From contig JAEZIO010000074.1 in the NCBI GenBank assembly GCA_023436615.1, forward strand, positions 1 to 64,000: 64,000 nucleotides of DNA, given 5' to 3'. Of this stretch, positions 1 to 7,779 are shown piece after piece (within the stretch, counting starts at the first letter, position 1; each line of letters starts with the position of its first letter). The DNA is from Pseudomonadota bacterium (lineage in GTDB: Bacteria > Pseudomonadota > Alphaproteobacteria > Sphingomonadales > Sphingomonadaceae). A program made the position numbers and the translations under genes. The notes below the pieces were generated by a model. That model was given only the letters and a program-made list of their open reading frames with translations, had not been told where the DNA came from and did no database searches.

Positions 1-97
1 TCCTTCACACCCCGCGCGTCTGTCGCCGCGGCGGTCCCGCACGGATCCCCGTGGGGCGCCACGCAGCCTCGGCTGGACCCGGCCGGGTGCGGACGAC

Positions 98-218
98 TGA
101 CGGGGCAGGTTCCTGACTTCGCCGGACCACCGGCTTCACAGTTGCGGGCACAGCGCCGGACTTGCACCGGCTTCCCTTTTGACCGTCCCCGTCGAAGCGA
201 GCTTCGCGGACGGCACCT
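98..218 (-). ncRNA. Cobalamin (B12) riboswitch, gene beyond left edge
   Basis: Read on the minus strand, this stretch carries the conserved core of the AdoCbl riboswitch in the right order: a GGTGCC segment near 216-211, GGGAAGCCGGTGCAAGTCCG (176-157), the CCCGCAACTGT core (near 148-138), and the B12 box TCAGGAACCTGCC (116-104). It therefore controls a minus-strand gene whose start lies left of base 1, classically a TonB-dependent cobalamin receptor (inference). Bases 1-97 are the rest of its leader and contain a CACGG/CCGTG hairpin at 40-53. Bases 219-288 hold no gene and form the spacer to the divergent membrane-protein gene. Confidence 0.9.
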
Positions 219-288
219 CGTCGCGCAAATGGCTACGGCGCAGCCGCGGCGATTGTCAATCGAGCGGCTCCATGGCTATGACCGTCGC

Positions 289-849
289 ATGAAGAAGCTG
301 GGGCTGATGATGGACGACAAGGGTCGAATTCTTGCTTTGCTCGCTGCGATCATGGCCGCCGCGGCGATGCGCCTGCTGCCGCATCCACCCAACTTCTCCC
401 CGATCGCCGCAATGGCACTTTTTGGGGGTGCCTATCTGCCGCGGCGGGCTTTGGGATTCGTCGCGCCGTTCGGAGCGCTCCTGCTCAGCGATGCGCTGCT
501 TGGCGGTTTCTATCCGGGCATGAACTTCGTTTACCTCAGCTTCGGCCTGACGGTCCTGATCGGCTGGCTGGTCGCGGCCCGGAAAACCGCGCTGACGATC
601 GGTGCCGCCGCACTCGCCAGCTCCGTCCTGTTCTTCGTGCTGACCAACTTCGGCATGTGGCTGTTCAGTGGCTTCTATCCGCTGACGACGGCCGGTCTGG
701 TCGCTTGCTACGTTGCGGCCATCCCGTTCTTCCAGAACACGCTCGCCGGCGACCTGTTCTTCACGGCGCTGCTGTTCGGCGGCTTCGCTGCGGCCGAGCG
801 CGTGTGGCCGGCGATCCGGCAGCGCAGCGGGTCGCCCGCCGCCGCCTGA
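289..849 (+). CDS. DUF6580 family integral membrane protein
   Basis: A 186-residue hydrophobic protein with about five or six membrane segments and the family-typical stretches RLLPHPPNFSPIAAMALFGG near the N-terminus and NTLAGDLFFTALLFGG near the C-terminus. Members of this family are often annotated as putative transporter components resembling ECF S-components; the substrate is not known. It is divergent from a cobalamin riboswitch, which makes a role in cobalamin or cobalt handling conceivable, but that is inference only because the riboswitch points the other way. The ATG at 289 (MKKLGL) was chosen; ATGs at 307 and 310 are alternatives. The reading frame stays open further upstream, but that part is not protein-like. 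Confidence 0.75.
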   Translation: MKKLGLMMDDKGRILALLAAIMAAAAMRLLPHPPNFSPIAAMALFGGAYLPRRALGFVAPFGALLLSDALLGGFYPGMNFVYLSFGLTVLIGWLVAARKTALTIGAAALASSVLFFVLTNFGMWLFSGFYPLTTAGLVACYVAAIPFFQNTLAGDLFFTALLFGGFAAAERVWPAIRQRSGSPAAA

Positions 850-894
850 GTTGCATCTTGCGCGCTGTGCGGATAAGGGGCGCGCAACCTTTCC

Positions 895-913
895 GGCTGG
901 TCGGAAACCAGCC
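895..913 (+). promoter_or_regulatory. Hairpin in rpmE leader
   Basis: A perfect 7-bp inverted repeat, GGCTGGT / ACCAGCC, with a 5-base loop, lies 18 bases upstream of the rpmE start. No T-run follows, so it does not look like a classical terminator. It could be an autoregulatory leader element of L31 (inference). Confidence 0.4.
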
Positions 914-931
914 AAACCCAAGGAAAATACG

Positions 932-1162
932 ATGAAATCCGGTAGCCACCCCGATTATCACATGATTACGGTCGAGATGACCGACGGCACCAAATTCCAG
1001 ACCCGCTCGACCTGGGGCAAAGAAGGCGACACGCTGCACCTCGACATCGACCCGAAGGTGCACCCCGCATGGACCGGCGGCAACACGCGCGTGCTCGACA
1101 CGGGCGGCCAGGTTGCCCGCTTCAACAAGCGCTTCGGCGGTCTCAAGCTCGGCAAGCAGTAA
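932..1162 (+). CDS. rpmE: 50S ribosomal protein L31
   Basis: A 76-residue protein that starts MKSGSHPDYH and continues with the L31 pattern ITVEMTDGTKFQTRSTWG, HPAWTGG and a basic C-terminus with FNKRFGGL. L31 sits at the inter-subunit bridge of the ribosome. The HPDYH start and the length fit the alphaproteobacterial L31 form without the four zinc-binding cysteines; no Cys is present at all. The start ATG is preceded by AAGGAAAA. It is followed after 2 bases by an acetyltransferase gene and is probably co-transcribed with it. Confidence 0.95.
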   Translation: MKSGSHPDYHMITVEMTDGTKFQTRSTWGKEGDTLHLDIDPKVHPAWTGGNTRVLDTGGQVARFNKRFGGLKLGKQ

Positions 1163-1164
1163 GC

Positions 1165-1740
1165 TTGATCCGCGAAGCGCCGCGGATCGAAACCGAACGA
1201 CTGGTCCTTCGCCCGTGGCAGAAGGCCGATCGGCGGCCGTATCACGAACTCCTGCAACACCCCGAGGTCCACCGGCACTTTGGTCCGCAGCCGATGGGCA
1301 TGGAGGAGTGCTGGCGGCGCCTGATGGCGGCGGTCGGAGGCTGGCAGCTCAACGGCTTCGGCGGATGGGCCGTGGAGCGCAAGGCGGACGGCAAGTTGAT
1401 CGGGATGACGGCGCTATTCACCGCGTGGCGCGATCTCCAGCCTGAATTTGGCGAAGACCCAGAGATGGGCTGGATTTTCGCGGCCGAGACTCACGGGCAG
1501 GGGATGGCGTCCGAAGCGTGCAAGGCCGTGCTCGGGTGGGCCGAGGCTAGCCTGGCGCCGACGCCGATCTGGGCGATCATCGCACCCGCGAACGCGCCAT
1601 CGCTGAAGCTCGCGGACAAGCTCGGCTTCAAGCGCGTCCACGAAACGCTGTATCACGACGATCCCACCGTAGTTCTGCGGCGGCCGGCCTGGAGGGCGCT
1701 ACCAGCCGCCTCCGCCGCCGCCGCCACCACCGCCGCCTGA
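1165..1740 (+). CDS. GNAT family N-acetyltransferase (RimJ/RimL-like)
   Basis: A 191-residue protein with the GNAT pattern PRIETERLVLRPW near its start, ELLQHPEVHRHFG, GWIFAAETHGQGMASEA (the acetyl-CoA binding region) and IIAPANAPSLKLADKLGFK (C-terminal motif B). This places it in the subfamily that acetylates protein N-termini or small substrates; the substrate is unknown. The TTG at 1165 gives the usual start IREAPRIETERL and lies 2 bases after the rpmE stop. The last 14 codons (an Ala/Thr-rich tail) overlap, in convergent orientation, the Gly-rich end of the DUF2207 gene, so the tail may be an accident of gene packing. Confidence 0.85.
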   Translation: MIREAPRIETERLVLRPWQKADRRPYHELLQHPEVHRHFGPQPMGMEECWRRLMAAVGGWQLNGFGGWAVERKADGKLIGMTALFTAWRDLQPEFGEDPEMGWIFAAETHGQGMASEACKAVLGWAEASLAPTPIWAIIAPANAPSLKLADKLGFKRVHETLYHDDPTVVLRRPAWRALPAASAAAATTAA

Positions 1741-3606
1741 CGACCCACCGCCGCCGGAGCCGCTGCTGGAGCCTGGAGCGGTCGAGGCCGAGCTGACGCT
1801 ACTTGCGAGCGATGATCCGACGCTGCGCGTAAAGCCGTCCGCGTCGTCCCACGGGCTGTGGGAGCCTGAATACCACGCGAACCCCTGCTGCCCTTGCGCC
1901 GCGGCGGCAGCAAGCACGCCGGCGAAGCGCTTTGCCCATCGATTCTCGACGCCGAGGGCGATGGCATAGGGCAGATATTTCTCAAAAATCTCGGGCGTGT
2001 CCTCGGGCGGCGTCATCCGATCGAGGCGCTCACGCTCGGTGATTGACAGATATTGCTTGAAGCCCGCGATATGGTCGAGGACCCGGCGCCCGTCCGCGGT
2101 AGGCGCCGACATCCACCAGAAGGCGGAGAGGACGATCGGCGCCGCGAGCGCGGGAAGGAGCAGCGGGAACCACCAGCCGGTGTCCAGCGCCAGCGTGAAA
2201 AGCGGCAGCCCGAAGGCAAGGGCGGCGAAGCCGGACAGGAAAGCGGCTCCGACGAGCAGGCACTTGCCTGCCGCCGCGGTCGTCCGGTTCATCAGCAGCA
2301 GCAAGAGGATGGTCGTTATGGTGGCCCCAATCGCGACGCCGAGTTCGGCCGGCGCGCCGACGCCCGTCGCCATCACCACGGCCGCGGCAGCAATCCACAA
2401 GGCGGCGACGAAGATGGCCACTCCGGCGATCGCCCAACCATAATTACGCTTGAAGAGCTTCCCTTCGTACCGCTTCTTCAGGCTGTCTTCCAAAGCCTTC
2501 TTTGCAGCCGAGAATTTAGAATGATTCTCCTGCTTCATCGCGATGATTTCGCCGGTGGAGAGCAAGTCGGCGAGGGCATCGCGCTCTTCGTCCGGAAGCG
2601 GGGACGAGCTCGACAGGCGCTCGATGCGGCGGGTGTCGCCGGACAGCCAGCCCCCGTCTTCCTCGGTGATCTTGATATGCCCGCGGACGCCCATGTCGAC
2701 GAGCGCCGCGGCGAACGAACGATTGTCGGCATCCATCTCCTGGACGTAGCGCATACCTGCCGGGCTAAGGTCGTCGGGTGGGTTGAAGATCGGAACGACG
2801 GTGCCTGGCCTGGGGTCGCGGCCGGCTCGCTGCCAGGCCGTGAAGTAGAAGGCGAGGAGCCCGATGAGGCCCAGGCCCCCGGCAATCGGCGGGCCATAGT
2901 CGCTAAGCCACCAACCAAGTTTGGTATTTTCTTCGGGTTCGCCCACGATTCCCTTGGGCCACGCGACAGCGACGGTCAGGCCTTCGTAAGCGCCGAGGGG
3001 CCATGTGGTGCGAAACGCGATTTCCCCAGGCCGTTCCGCGATAACCTCCGCATTCTGCGACGTTGCGCCCTGCGCGCCGGTGTAGACTGCCCGTTGGCCG
3101 AAAGCCGCGGGGGAGGGGAGCCGTATCCGCGCTTCGGCGACATCGATCGGGAAGATCCAGCCGTTGCCGGTCGCGTTCCAGTAGAGTTCGTCATAGTCGC
3201 CGAACCGGCCGATCTGCCGCGTCGTGCGGTATCGGATCACGTAGCGGTGTTCGCCGGGCGGGATTTCCGAGTCCGCCGAGCCGATCCGCATCCTGACTCC
3301 ATTCGACAGCGGTTCGACTTCCGCGGGTTCCGGCCTTCCATCCCGCTCCGCACTTCCGAAGGTAAAGCCCACGCGCACGCGCCCGCCGTTCGGCGCCCGG
3401 TAAAGCGTCGGGAAATCCCGGTAGAGGCCGTGTCGAATGCGCTCGCCTTCAGAGCGGACGACAATGGTCTCGGTCACATCAAGCGAGGAATCCGGTTGGA
3501 TCGCTACGTCGCTGACGAAGCTCTTGATGCGCTCTTCCGCGGCCGCGGGCGCCGCAGCGAAGAGGGCGAGGGCGGCAAAGGTCGCGCCGAGGACGCGCAC
3601 GATCAC
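1699..3606 (-). CDS. DUF2207 membrane protein (LemA partner)
   Basis: A 635-residue protein with a signal peptide (ALAALFAAAPAAA), an exported N-terminal beta-rich DUF2207 domain of about 200 residues with the YRDFPTLYR-type segment, a membrane segment near 240, further helices around 400-500, and a low-complexity Ser/Gly tail ending in eleven Gly and a Trp. Its start overlaps the lemA-like stop by 4 bases, the usual LemA-DUF2207 arrangement. Proteins of this pair are membrane-anchored with unknown biochemical role; a link to envelope processes is often inferred. The glycine tail is convergently overlapped by the GNAT gene end (1699-1740). Confidence 0.85.
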   Translation of the reverse strand: MIVRVLGATFAALALFAAAPAAAEERIKSFVSDVAIQPDSSLDVTETIVVRSEGERIRHGLYRDFPTLYRAPNGGRVRVGFTFGSAERDGRPEPAEVEPLSNGVRMRIGSADSEIPPGEHRYVIRYRTTRQIGRFGDYDELYWNATGNGWIFPIDVAEARIRLPSPAAFGQRAVYTGAQGATSQNAEVIAERPGEIAFRTTWPLGAYEGLTVAVAWPKGIVGEPEENTKLGWWLSDYGPPIAGGLGLIGLLAFYFTAWQRAGRDPRPGTVVPIFNPPDDLSPAGMRYVQEMDADNRSFAAALVDMGVRGHIKITEEDGGWLSGDTRRIERLSSSSPLPDEERDALADLLSTGEIIAMKQENHSKFSAAKKALEDSLKKRYEGKLFKRNYGWAIAGVAIFVAALWIAAAAVVMATGVGAPAELGVAIGATITTILLLLLMNRTTAAAGKCLLVGAAFLSGFAALAFGLPLFTLALDTGWWFPLLLPALAAPIVLSAFWWMSAPTADGRRVLDHIAGFKQYLSITERERLDRMTPPEDTPEIFEKYLPYAIALGVENRWAKRFAGVLAAAAAQGQQGFAWYSGSHSPWDDADGFTRSVGSSLASSVSSASTAPGSSSGSGGGGSSGGGGGGGGGGGW

Positions 3607-4175
3607 GCCGCGGAGCGCGGAAACGCCACCTTCGGAGCGCTTTGGATGGCGGGATCGTCGTCCTGGTAGAACGGCTCCTCGGTGAATCCCATCGGCCGCG
3701 CGATCACGACCGGCGGGAAACTCTGGATCGTCGAGTTCAGGTCGCGAACGGTCGCGTTGTAATAGCGCCGCGCCCCCTGGAGCTCGCCTTCGATGCTCGC
3801 CAGCTGGTCCTGAAGCTGCAGGAAATTGGTGTTCGCCTTGAGCTCGGGATAGGCCTCCGCAACCGCGAACAGCCGTCCGAGAAGCCCGGTCATCTGCGCA
3901 TCCGCCTGCGCGGTCGCTTCGACGCTGCCGGCGTTCACCGTCGCCGCTCGTGCGCGCGTGACCTCGTCGAACACCTCGCGCTCGTGAGTCGCGTAGCCCT
4001 GCACCGTTTCGACGAGGTTGGGGATCAGGTCCGCGCGGCGCCGAAGCTGCACGGTGATTCCACTGAAGCCCTCCTTCACCAGCGCGCGCAGGCGGACCAG
4101 CCGATTGTAGATGCCCACTGCATAGAGAAGCAGCACGACGACGACGCCAATGACGATCCAGCCGGCAATGCCCAT
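3603..4175 (-). CDS. LemA family protein
   Basis: A 190-residue protein with one N-terminal membrane segment (IVIGVVVVLLLYAVGIYN) followed by the helical LemA domain: YNRLVRLRALVKEGFSGI, QLRRRADLIPNLVETVQGY, and the C-terminal RRYYNATVRDLNSTIQSFP. This matches the family over its full length. A strong ribosome-binding site (AAAGGGGGAA) precedes the ATG. It forms a two-gene unit with the DUF2207 gene that starts within its stop. LemA proteins are probably anchored to the inner membrane with a soluble helical bundle; the molecular function is not established. Confidence 0.93.
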   Translation of the reverse strand: MGIAGWIVIGVVVVLLLYAVGIYNRLVRLRALVKEGFSGITVQLRRRADLIPNLVETVQGYATHEREVFDEVTRARAATVNAGSVEATAQADAQMTGLLGRLFAVAEAYPELKANTNFLQLQDQLASIEGELQGARRYYNATVRDLNSTIQSFPPVVIARPMGFTEEPFYQDDDPAIQSAPKVAFPRSAA

Positions 4176-4226
4176 TCGAATTCCCCCTTTGCCCGTCCCA
4201 AGCTTAAGCGGAACGAGACCGCTTCG

Positions 4227-5417
4227 CTAGAAGGCGGAGATTCCGGTGATCGCGCGGCCCATAATCAGCGCGTGAACGTCGTGGGTACCTTCGTAGGTGT
4301 TCACCGTTTCGAGGTTGGCGGCGTGGCGCATCACCTGGAATTCGGCGGAAATGCCGTTGCCGCCGTGCATGTCGCGAGCGGTTCGGGCGATATCGAGCGC
4401 CTTGCCGCAATTGTTGCGCTTGATGAGGCTGATCGCTTCGGGGACGAGCTCGCCGGCCTCGATCCGGCGACCGACGCGGAGCGCCGCCTGCAGGCCCAGC
4501 GTGATCTCGGTCGCCATGTTCGCGAGCTTGAGCTGCACGAGTTGGTTCGACGCAAGCGGCTTTCCGAACTGCTTGCGGTCGAGCGTGTATTGCCGCGCCG
4601 CGTGATAGCAGGCCTCGGCGGCGCCCATCGCACCCCAGCCGATGCCATAGCGAGCGCGATTTAGGCAGCCGAACGGCCCCTTCAGGCCCTCGACGTTCGG
4701 GAGGAGGGCGTCCTCGCCGACCTCGACATTGTCCATCACCACCTCGCCAGTGATCGACGCGCGCAGCGACAGCTTCTCCCTGATCTTCGGCGCCGACAGG
4801 CCCTTGGCACCCTTTTCCAGAACGAAGCCGCGGATCTTGCCCTCGTGCGCGTCGGACTTCGCCCAGACCACGAACACGTCGGCGATCGGAGAATTCGTGA
4901 TCCACATCTTGGTGCCGGTGAGGACGTAGCCGCCCTGAACCTTCTGCGCGCGGGTGCGCATGCTGCCTGGATCGGACCCGGAATCGGGCTCGGTGAGGCC
5001 GAAGCAGCCGACCATCTCGCCGGTTGCGAGCTTCGGAAGATATTTCTGCCGCTGCTCCTCCGAGCCGTAGGCATGGATCGGGTGCATGACGAGGCTCGAC
5101 TGCACCGACATGGCCGAACGGTAGCCGCTGTCGACCCGCTCGACCGCGCGGGCGATCAGGCCATAGCTGACATAACCGAGTCCGGCGCCGCCATAATGTT
5201 CGGGGATTGTCGCTCCGAGCAGTCCGAGCCTCCCCATTTCGGTCAGGATCTCACGGTCGAACCGCTCGTCGAGATAGGCCGAGGTGACGCGGGGCTGGAG
5301 CTTCTCCTGGGCATAGCCTTCGGCAGTGTCGCGGACGAGCTTCTCCTCGTCGGTCAGCTGGCTGTCGAGATCGAACGGATCGGCCCAGTCGAACGGCAAT
5401 ATGGCTGGCTCGGCCAC
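4227..5417 (-). CDS. gcdH: Glutaryl-CoA dehydrogenase (acyl-CoA dehydrogenase family)
   Basis: A 396-residue flavoprotein. The segment SGYRSAMSVQSSLVMHPI followed by GCFGLTEPDSGSDP is characteristic of glutaryl-CoA dehydrogenases, which oxidatively decarboxylate glutaryl-CoA to crotonyl-CoA in lysine and tryptophan degradation. The C-terminal segment HGGNGISAEF and NTYEGTHDVHALIMGRAITG contains the catalytic Glu. The full-length fit to the family is good. It stands alone between the LemA pair and a TonB receptor. An ALDH7-like dehydrogenase and an aminotransferase at the far end of the window (62-64 kb) might feed the same lysine route, but that is only a suggestion. A less specific acyl-CoA dehydrogenase is the alternative. 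Confidence 0.88.
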   Translation of the reverse strand: MAEPAILPFDWADPFDLDSQLTDEEKLVRDTAEGYAQEKLQPRVTSAYLDERFDREILTEMGRLGLLGATIPEHYGGAGLGYVSYGLIARAVERVDSGYRSAMSVQSSLVMHPIHAYGSEEQRQKYLPKLATGEMVGCFGLTEPDSGSDPGSMRTRAQKVQGGYVLTGTKMWITNSPIADVFVVWAKSDAHEGKIRGFVLEKGAKGLSAPKIREKLSLRASITGEVVMDNVEVGEDALLPNVEGLKGPFGCLNRARYGIGWGAMGAAEACYHAARQYTLDRKQFGKPLASNQLVQLKLANMATEITLGLQAALRVGRRIEAGELVPEAISLIKRNNCGKALDIARTARDMHGGNGISAEFQVMRHAANLETVNTYEGTHDVHALIMGRAITGISAF

Positions 5418-5485
5418 TTGGAAAACCCCCGGCTTGTCGCGGAACGGCGCTCCTCTAGCCCGAGCGCCGCAAGTCCGCCACCCCG

Positions 5486-7645
5486 TCAGGTCGCCGGCTT
5501 TGCCCCTCCGCCGCCACCGAAGCTGCGCTTCACCGACAGGCCGAAGCTCACGTGGATGTTGCGGCGGCGAACCTCGTCGAAGGTCGGTACCAGCACAGTA
5601 CGATCCGGCACGAACCGAACGCGACGGCGCTCGGCTGCCGTGTCGAAGATATTGTCCACGTCTAGCCGCACCGTAGTCCGCTTGTCCGGTCGGTATTCGG
5701 CGAACGCCGTTCCGAACGGGCCGAGATTGCGGTTGTTGTCGAGCTCGTCGGTGCGGAAGAAGGTGAATTGCGAGCGATCCGACATCGCCATTCCGTAGGA
5801 GAAGGCGCCCTGGTCGCGGCGCAGCTCGGTGAACCAGTTGAACCAGGGATAGAAGTCGCTCCAGCGCCGGTCCGTGTGCCAGATCGGGTCTTCTACCCGA
5901 GTCCGCTGAAGGGTGATGTTGCCCTTCCAGCGGACGCCCGAAAGACCGAGCGTGGACAGCGGGGCGTCGAACGTGAACTCGGCGAAGGTTCGCCGGCCGG
6001 TGCCGAGATTGCCCGGCGCGTCGAACGCGCCTTCATCGGTGATGATCAGCACCCGGTCCTGGAGCATCGAAACCAGGTCATGGCCGAGCTCGAGCTTCAG
6101 GAGCCCGTCGCCGAGGATCGGCTTTTCCGCCAGCAAGCGCGCTTCCCAGGTGCGTTGCGGCACGAGGTCGGCATTGCCGCCGTTGACTCGGTCGCTCGAA
6201 AGCTCCGCCGAGCTGATGAAATCGAAGAAGTTGAGCTGGGCGACGGTTCGACGGAGGCTGGCCTGGGTGTGCCAGCCGTTGCCCGGCCGCCAGTCGAGCG
6301 TGATGCTGGGTTTGAGGAAGCGGAGCGTCCGCTCCGCCTGGGCATCGCCGCTGACCTTCAGCCGCGAGGCTTCGTAACGAAGACCCAAGTCGAGCCGCAC
6401 GGTCTTCGACAGCGAGCGGCCCGCGTTGATATAAGCCTCGCCCCGAAGCTCCTGCACGGTCGCATTGTCGATCGGCAAGTCGATCTGTTCCTTGCCGCCG
6501 GCATCGTCGAGCAGGAACAGCACCAGGTCCGAATCGAGCTTGTTGAAGGCGACTTCGAGGCCGCTCTCGAAGCTCCACCCGAGGAGCTTGGGCTGCGAAT
6601 AGCTCAGGCGCCCGATGGTTTCCTGGAGCTTCGCTTTCTGGGTCTGCTCGAAGCCGCCGAGGATCGGCGAACCGCCAAGCCCGCGCACATAGCTCGCATC
6701 GAAATTGTCGCGCTTGCGGCGGGTGGCGAGCGCCACGAACTTGATCGCGCCTGGGCCGATCGGCCGCGAGATATCCCCGCCAAGCTCGATCGTCGGGGTC
6801 TTGTAATCCTGGATCAGATTGTCGTCGCGTTGCGCGCCGGCCGCCGGAACGACGTGATTGCGCTGCGTCAGGTAAAAGGTGCTCGGGGCCCAGCGCGCGT
6901 TGACGTGGATCGCGTTGTTGTCGCCATGCTCGAGCGCCCAGCTTCCCGAAATGAAGGGATCGTGCTGGCGGATGGTATTCACCTTGCGGCGGAATTCCAG
7001 CTCCTGGCCGGTGCTGTGCGCGAAGACCCGGTCCCATCCTTCCTCGGTCGAATCGTTCCTTCCGCTTCCGGCCGACAGGTTGAAGCTCGAAGCGCCGCGC
7101 TTGATCAGCGCGGTGACATCCGCGTTCGGCACGATCTTTCCATTGTAGCGGCGCGTGCCGGAAGCGCTGATCTCGCCGTCGAAGCCGGAAACGGCCGACA
7201 TGACGATGTTCAGCACCTGGCCCTTGCCGGCGTAATCGGCGCCGTACAGGTCGCCGGGACCGACCTCGACACGCACGACCCGGTTGGCGGGGATCCGGGC
7301 AAGCAGCGTTTCAAGCGATTCCGATTTGCTGCTCGGGCGAGCGCCGTTGATGACGACGTTGCCGACCGCTCCCGCGAAGCCGCGGACGTCGGTGTTGCCG
7401 AGATCGAGGCTGAAACCCGGCACCTGGCGTGCGATATCGAGCGCGGTCCGCGGCGCGAAGGGCGTGAAGAAGGACGCTTCGTACTGCGTGGTCCGGCTGG
7501 TCGATTGGGCGGTAGTTGCGGTCGGAGCCGCGGGCGGAGCCTGGTTCGGGGGCGGCTGGTCCACCGGCGCAGTCTGCGCGTGGGCCGTCTGTGCAGTGAC
7601 GAGCGCCGCCGCCGCGGCCGAGGCGTGGAGAAGATGCAGGCGCAT
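5486..7645 (-). CDS. TonB-dependent receptor, second of tandem pair
   Basis: A 719-residue outer-membrane protein with signal peptide (LLHASAAAAALVTAQTAHAQ), a Pro/Gln/Thr-rich linker, a plug domain (ARTA-like TALDIARQVPGF, NVVINGARPSSKS, RVEVGPGDLYGADYAG) and a long beta-barrel region. It is a paralog of the receptor just upstream: both share the FxPFAP[RK]TA[LY]D start and VxINGxR plug motif. The ATG at 7645 was chosen because the signal peptide begins there; the upstream open frame is not protein-like. The typical terminal beta-strand ends in SVKRSF but is followed by a nine-residue tail GGGGGAKPAT-like, so the terminal Phe is not the last residue. The substrate is unknown. Confidence 0.85.
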   Translation of the reverse strand: MRLHLLHASAAAAALVTAQTAHAQTAPVDQPPPNQAPPAAPTATTAQSTSRTTQYEASFFTPFAPRTALDIARQVPGFSLDLGNTDVRGFAGAVGNVVINGARPSSKSESLETLLARIPANRVVRVEVGPGDLYGADYAGKGQVLNIVMSAVSGFDGEISASGTRRYNGKIVPNADVTALIKRGASSFNLSAGSGRNDSTEEGWDRVFAHSTGQELEFRRKVNTIRQHDPFISGSWALEHGDNNAIHVNARWAPSTFYLTQRNHVVPAAGAQRDDNLIQDYKTPTIELGGDISRPIGPGAIKFVALATRRKRDNFDASYVRGLGGSPILGGFEQTQKAKLQETIGRLSYSQPKLLGWSFESGLEVAFNKLDSDLVLFLLDDAGGKEQIDLPIDNATVQELRGEAYINAGRSLSKTVRLDLGLRYEASRLKVSGDAQAERTLRFLKPSITLDWRPGNGWHTQASLRRTVAQLNFFDFISSAELSSDRVNGGNADLVPQRTWEARLLAEKPILGDGLLKLELGHDLVSMLQDRVLIITDEGAFDAPGNLGTGRRTFAEFTFDAPLSTLGLSGVRWKGNITLQRTRVEDPIWHTDRRWSDFYPWFNWFTELRRDQGAFSYGMAMSDRSQFTFFRTDELDNNRNLGPFGTAFAEYRPDKRTTVRLDVDNIFDTAAERRRVRFVPDRTVLVPTFDEVRRRNIHVSFGLSVKRSFGGGGGAKPAT

Positions 7646-7779
7646 CGGTAGGATCCCTGTTTCGTTCGGTTGAGAAACGCCACGGCCGCACGCGCCGCGC
7701 CAGTGGCCATTCGACAAACCGGCGGACCGATTTGCGAACGGCCTGCGGCCGCCGGCGAGTTGCGAGGCGCGACGGGGCA

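Noticed and set aside
2053..3669. A 538-codon plus-strand frame opposite the DUF2207 gene (and similar long frames at 31923-33689 and 54289-55878)
   Set aside because: Antisense shadows with composition typical of GC-rich third-position bias and no recognisable domains.
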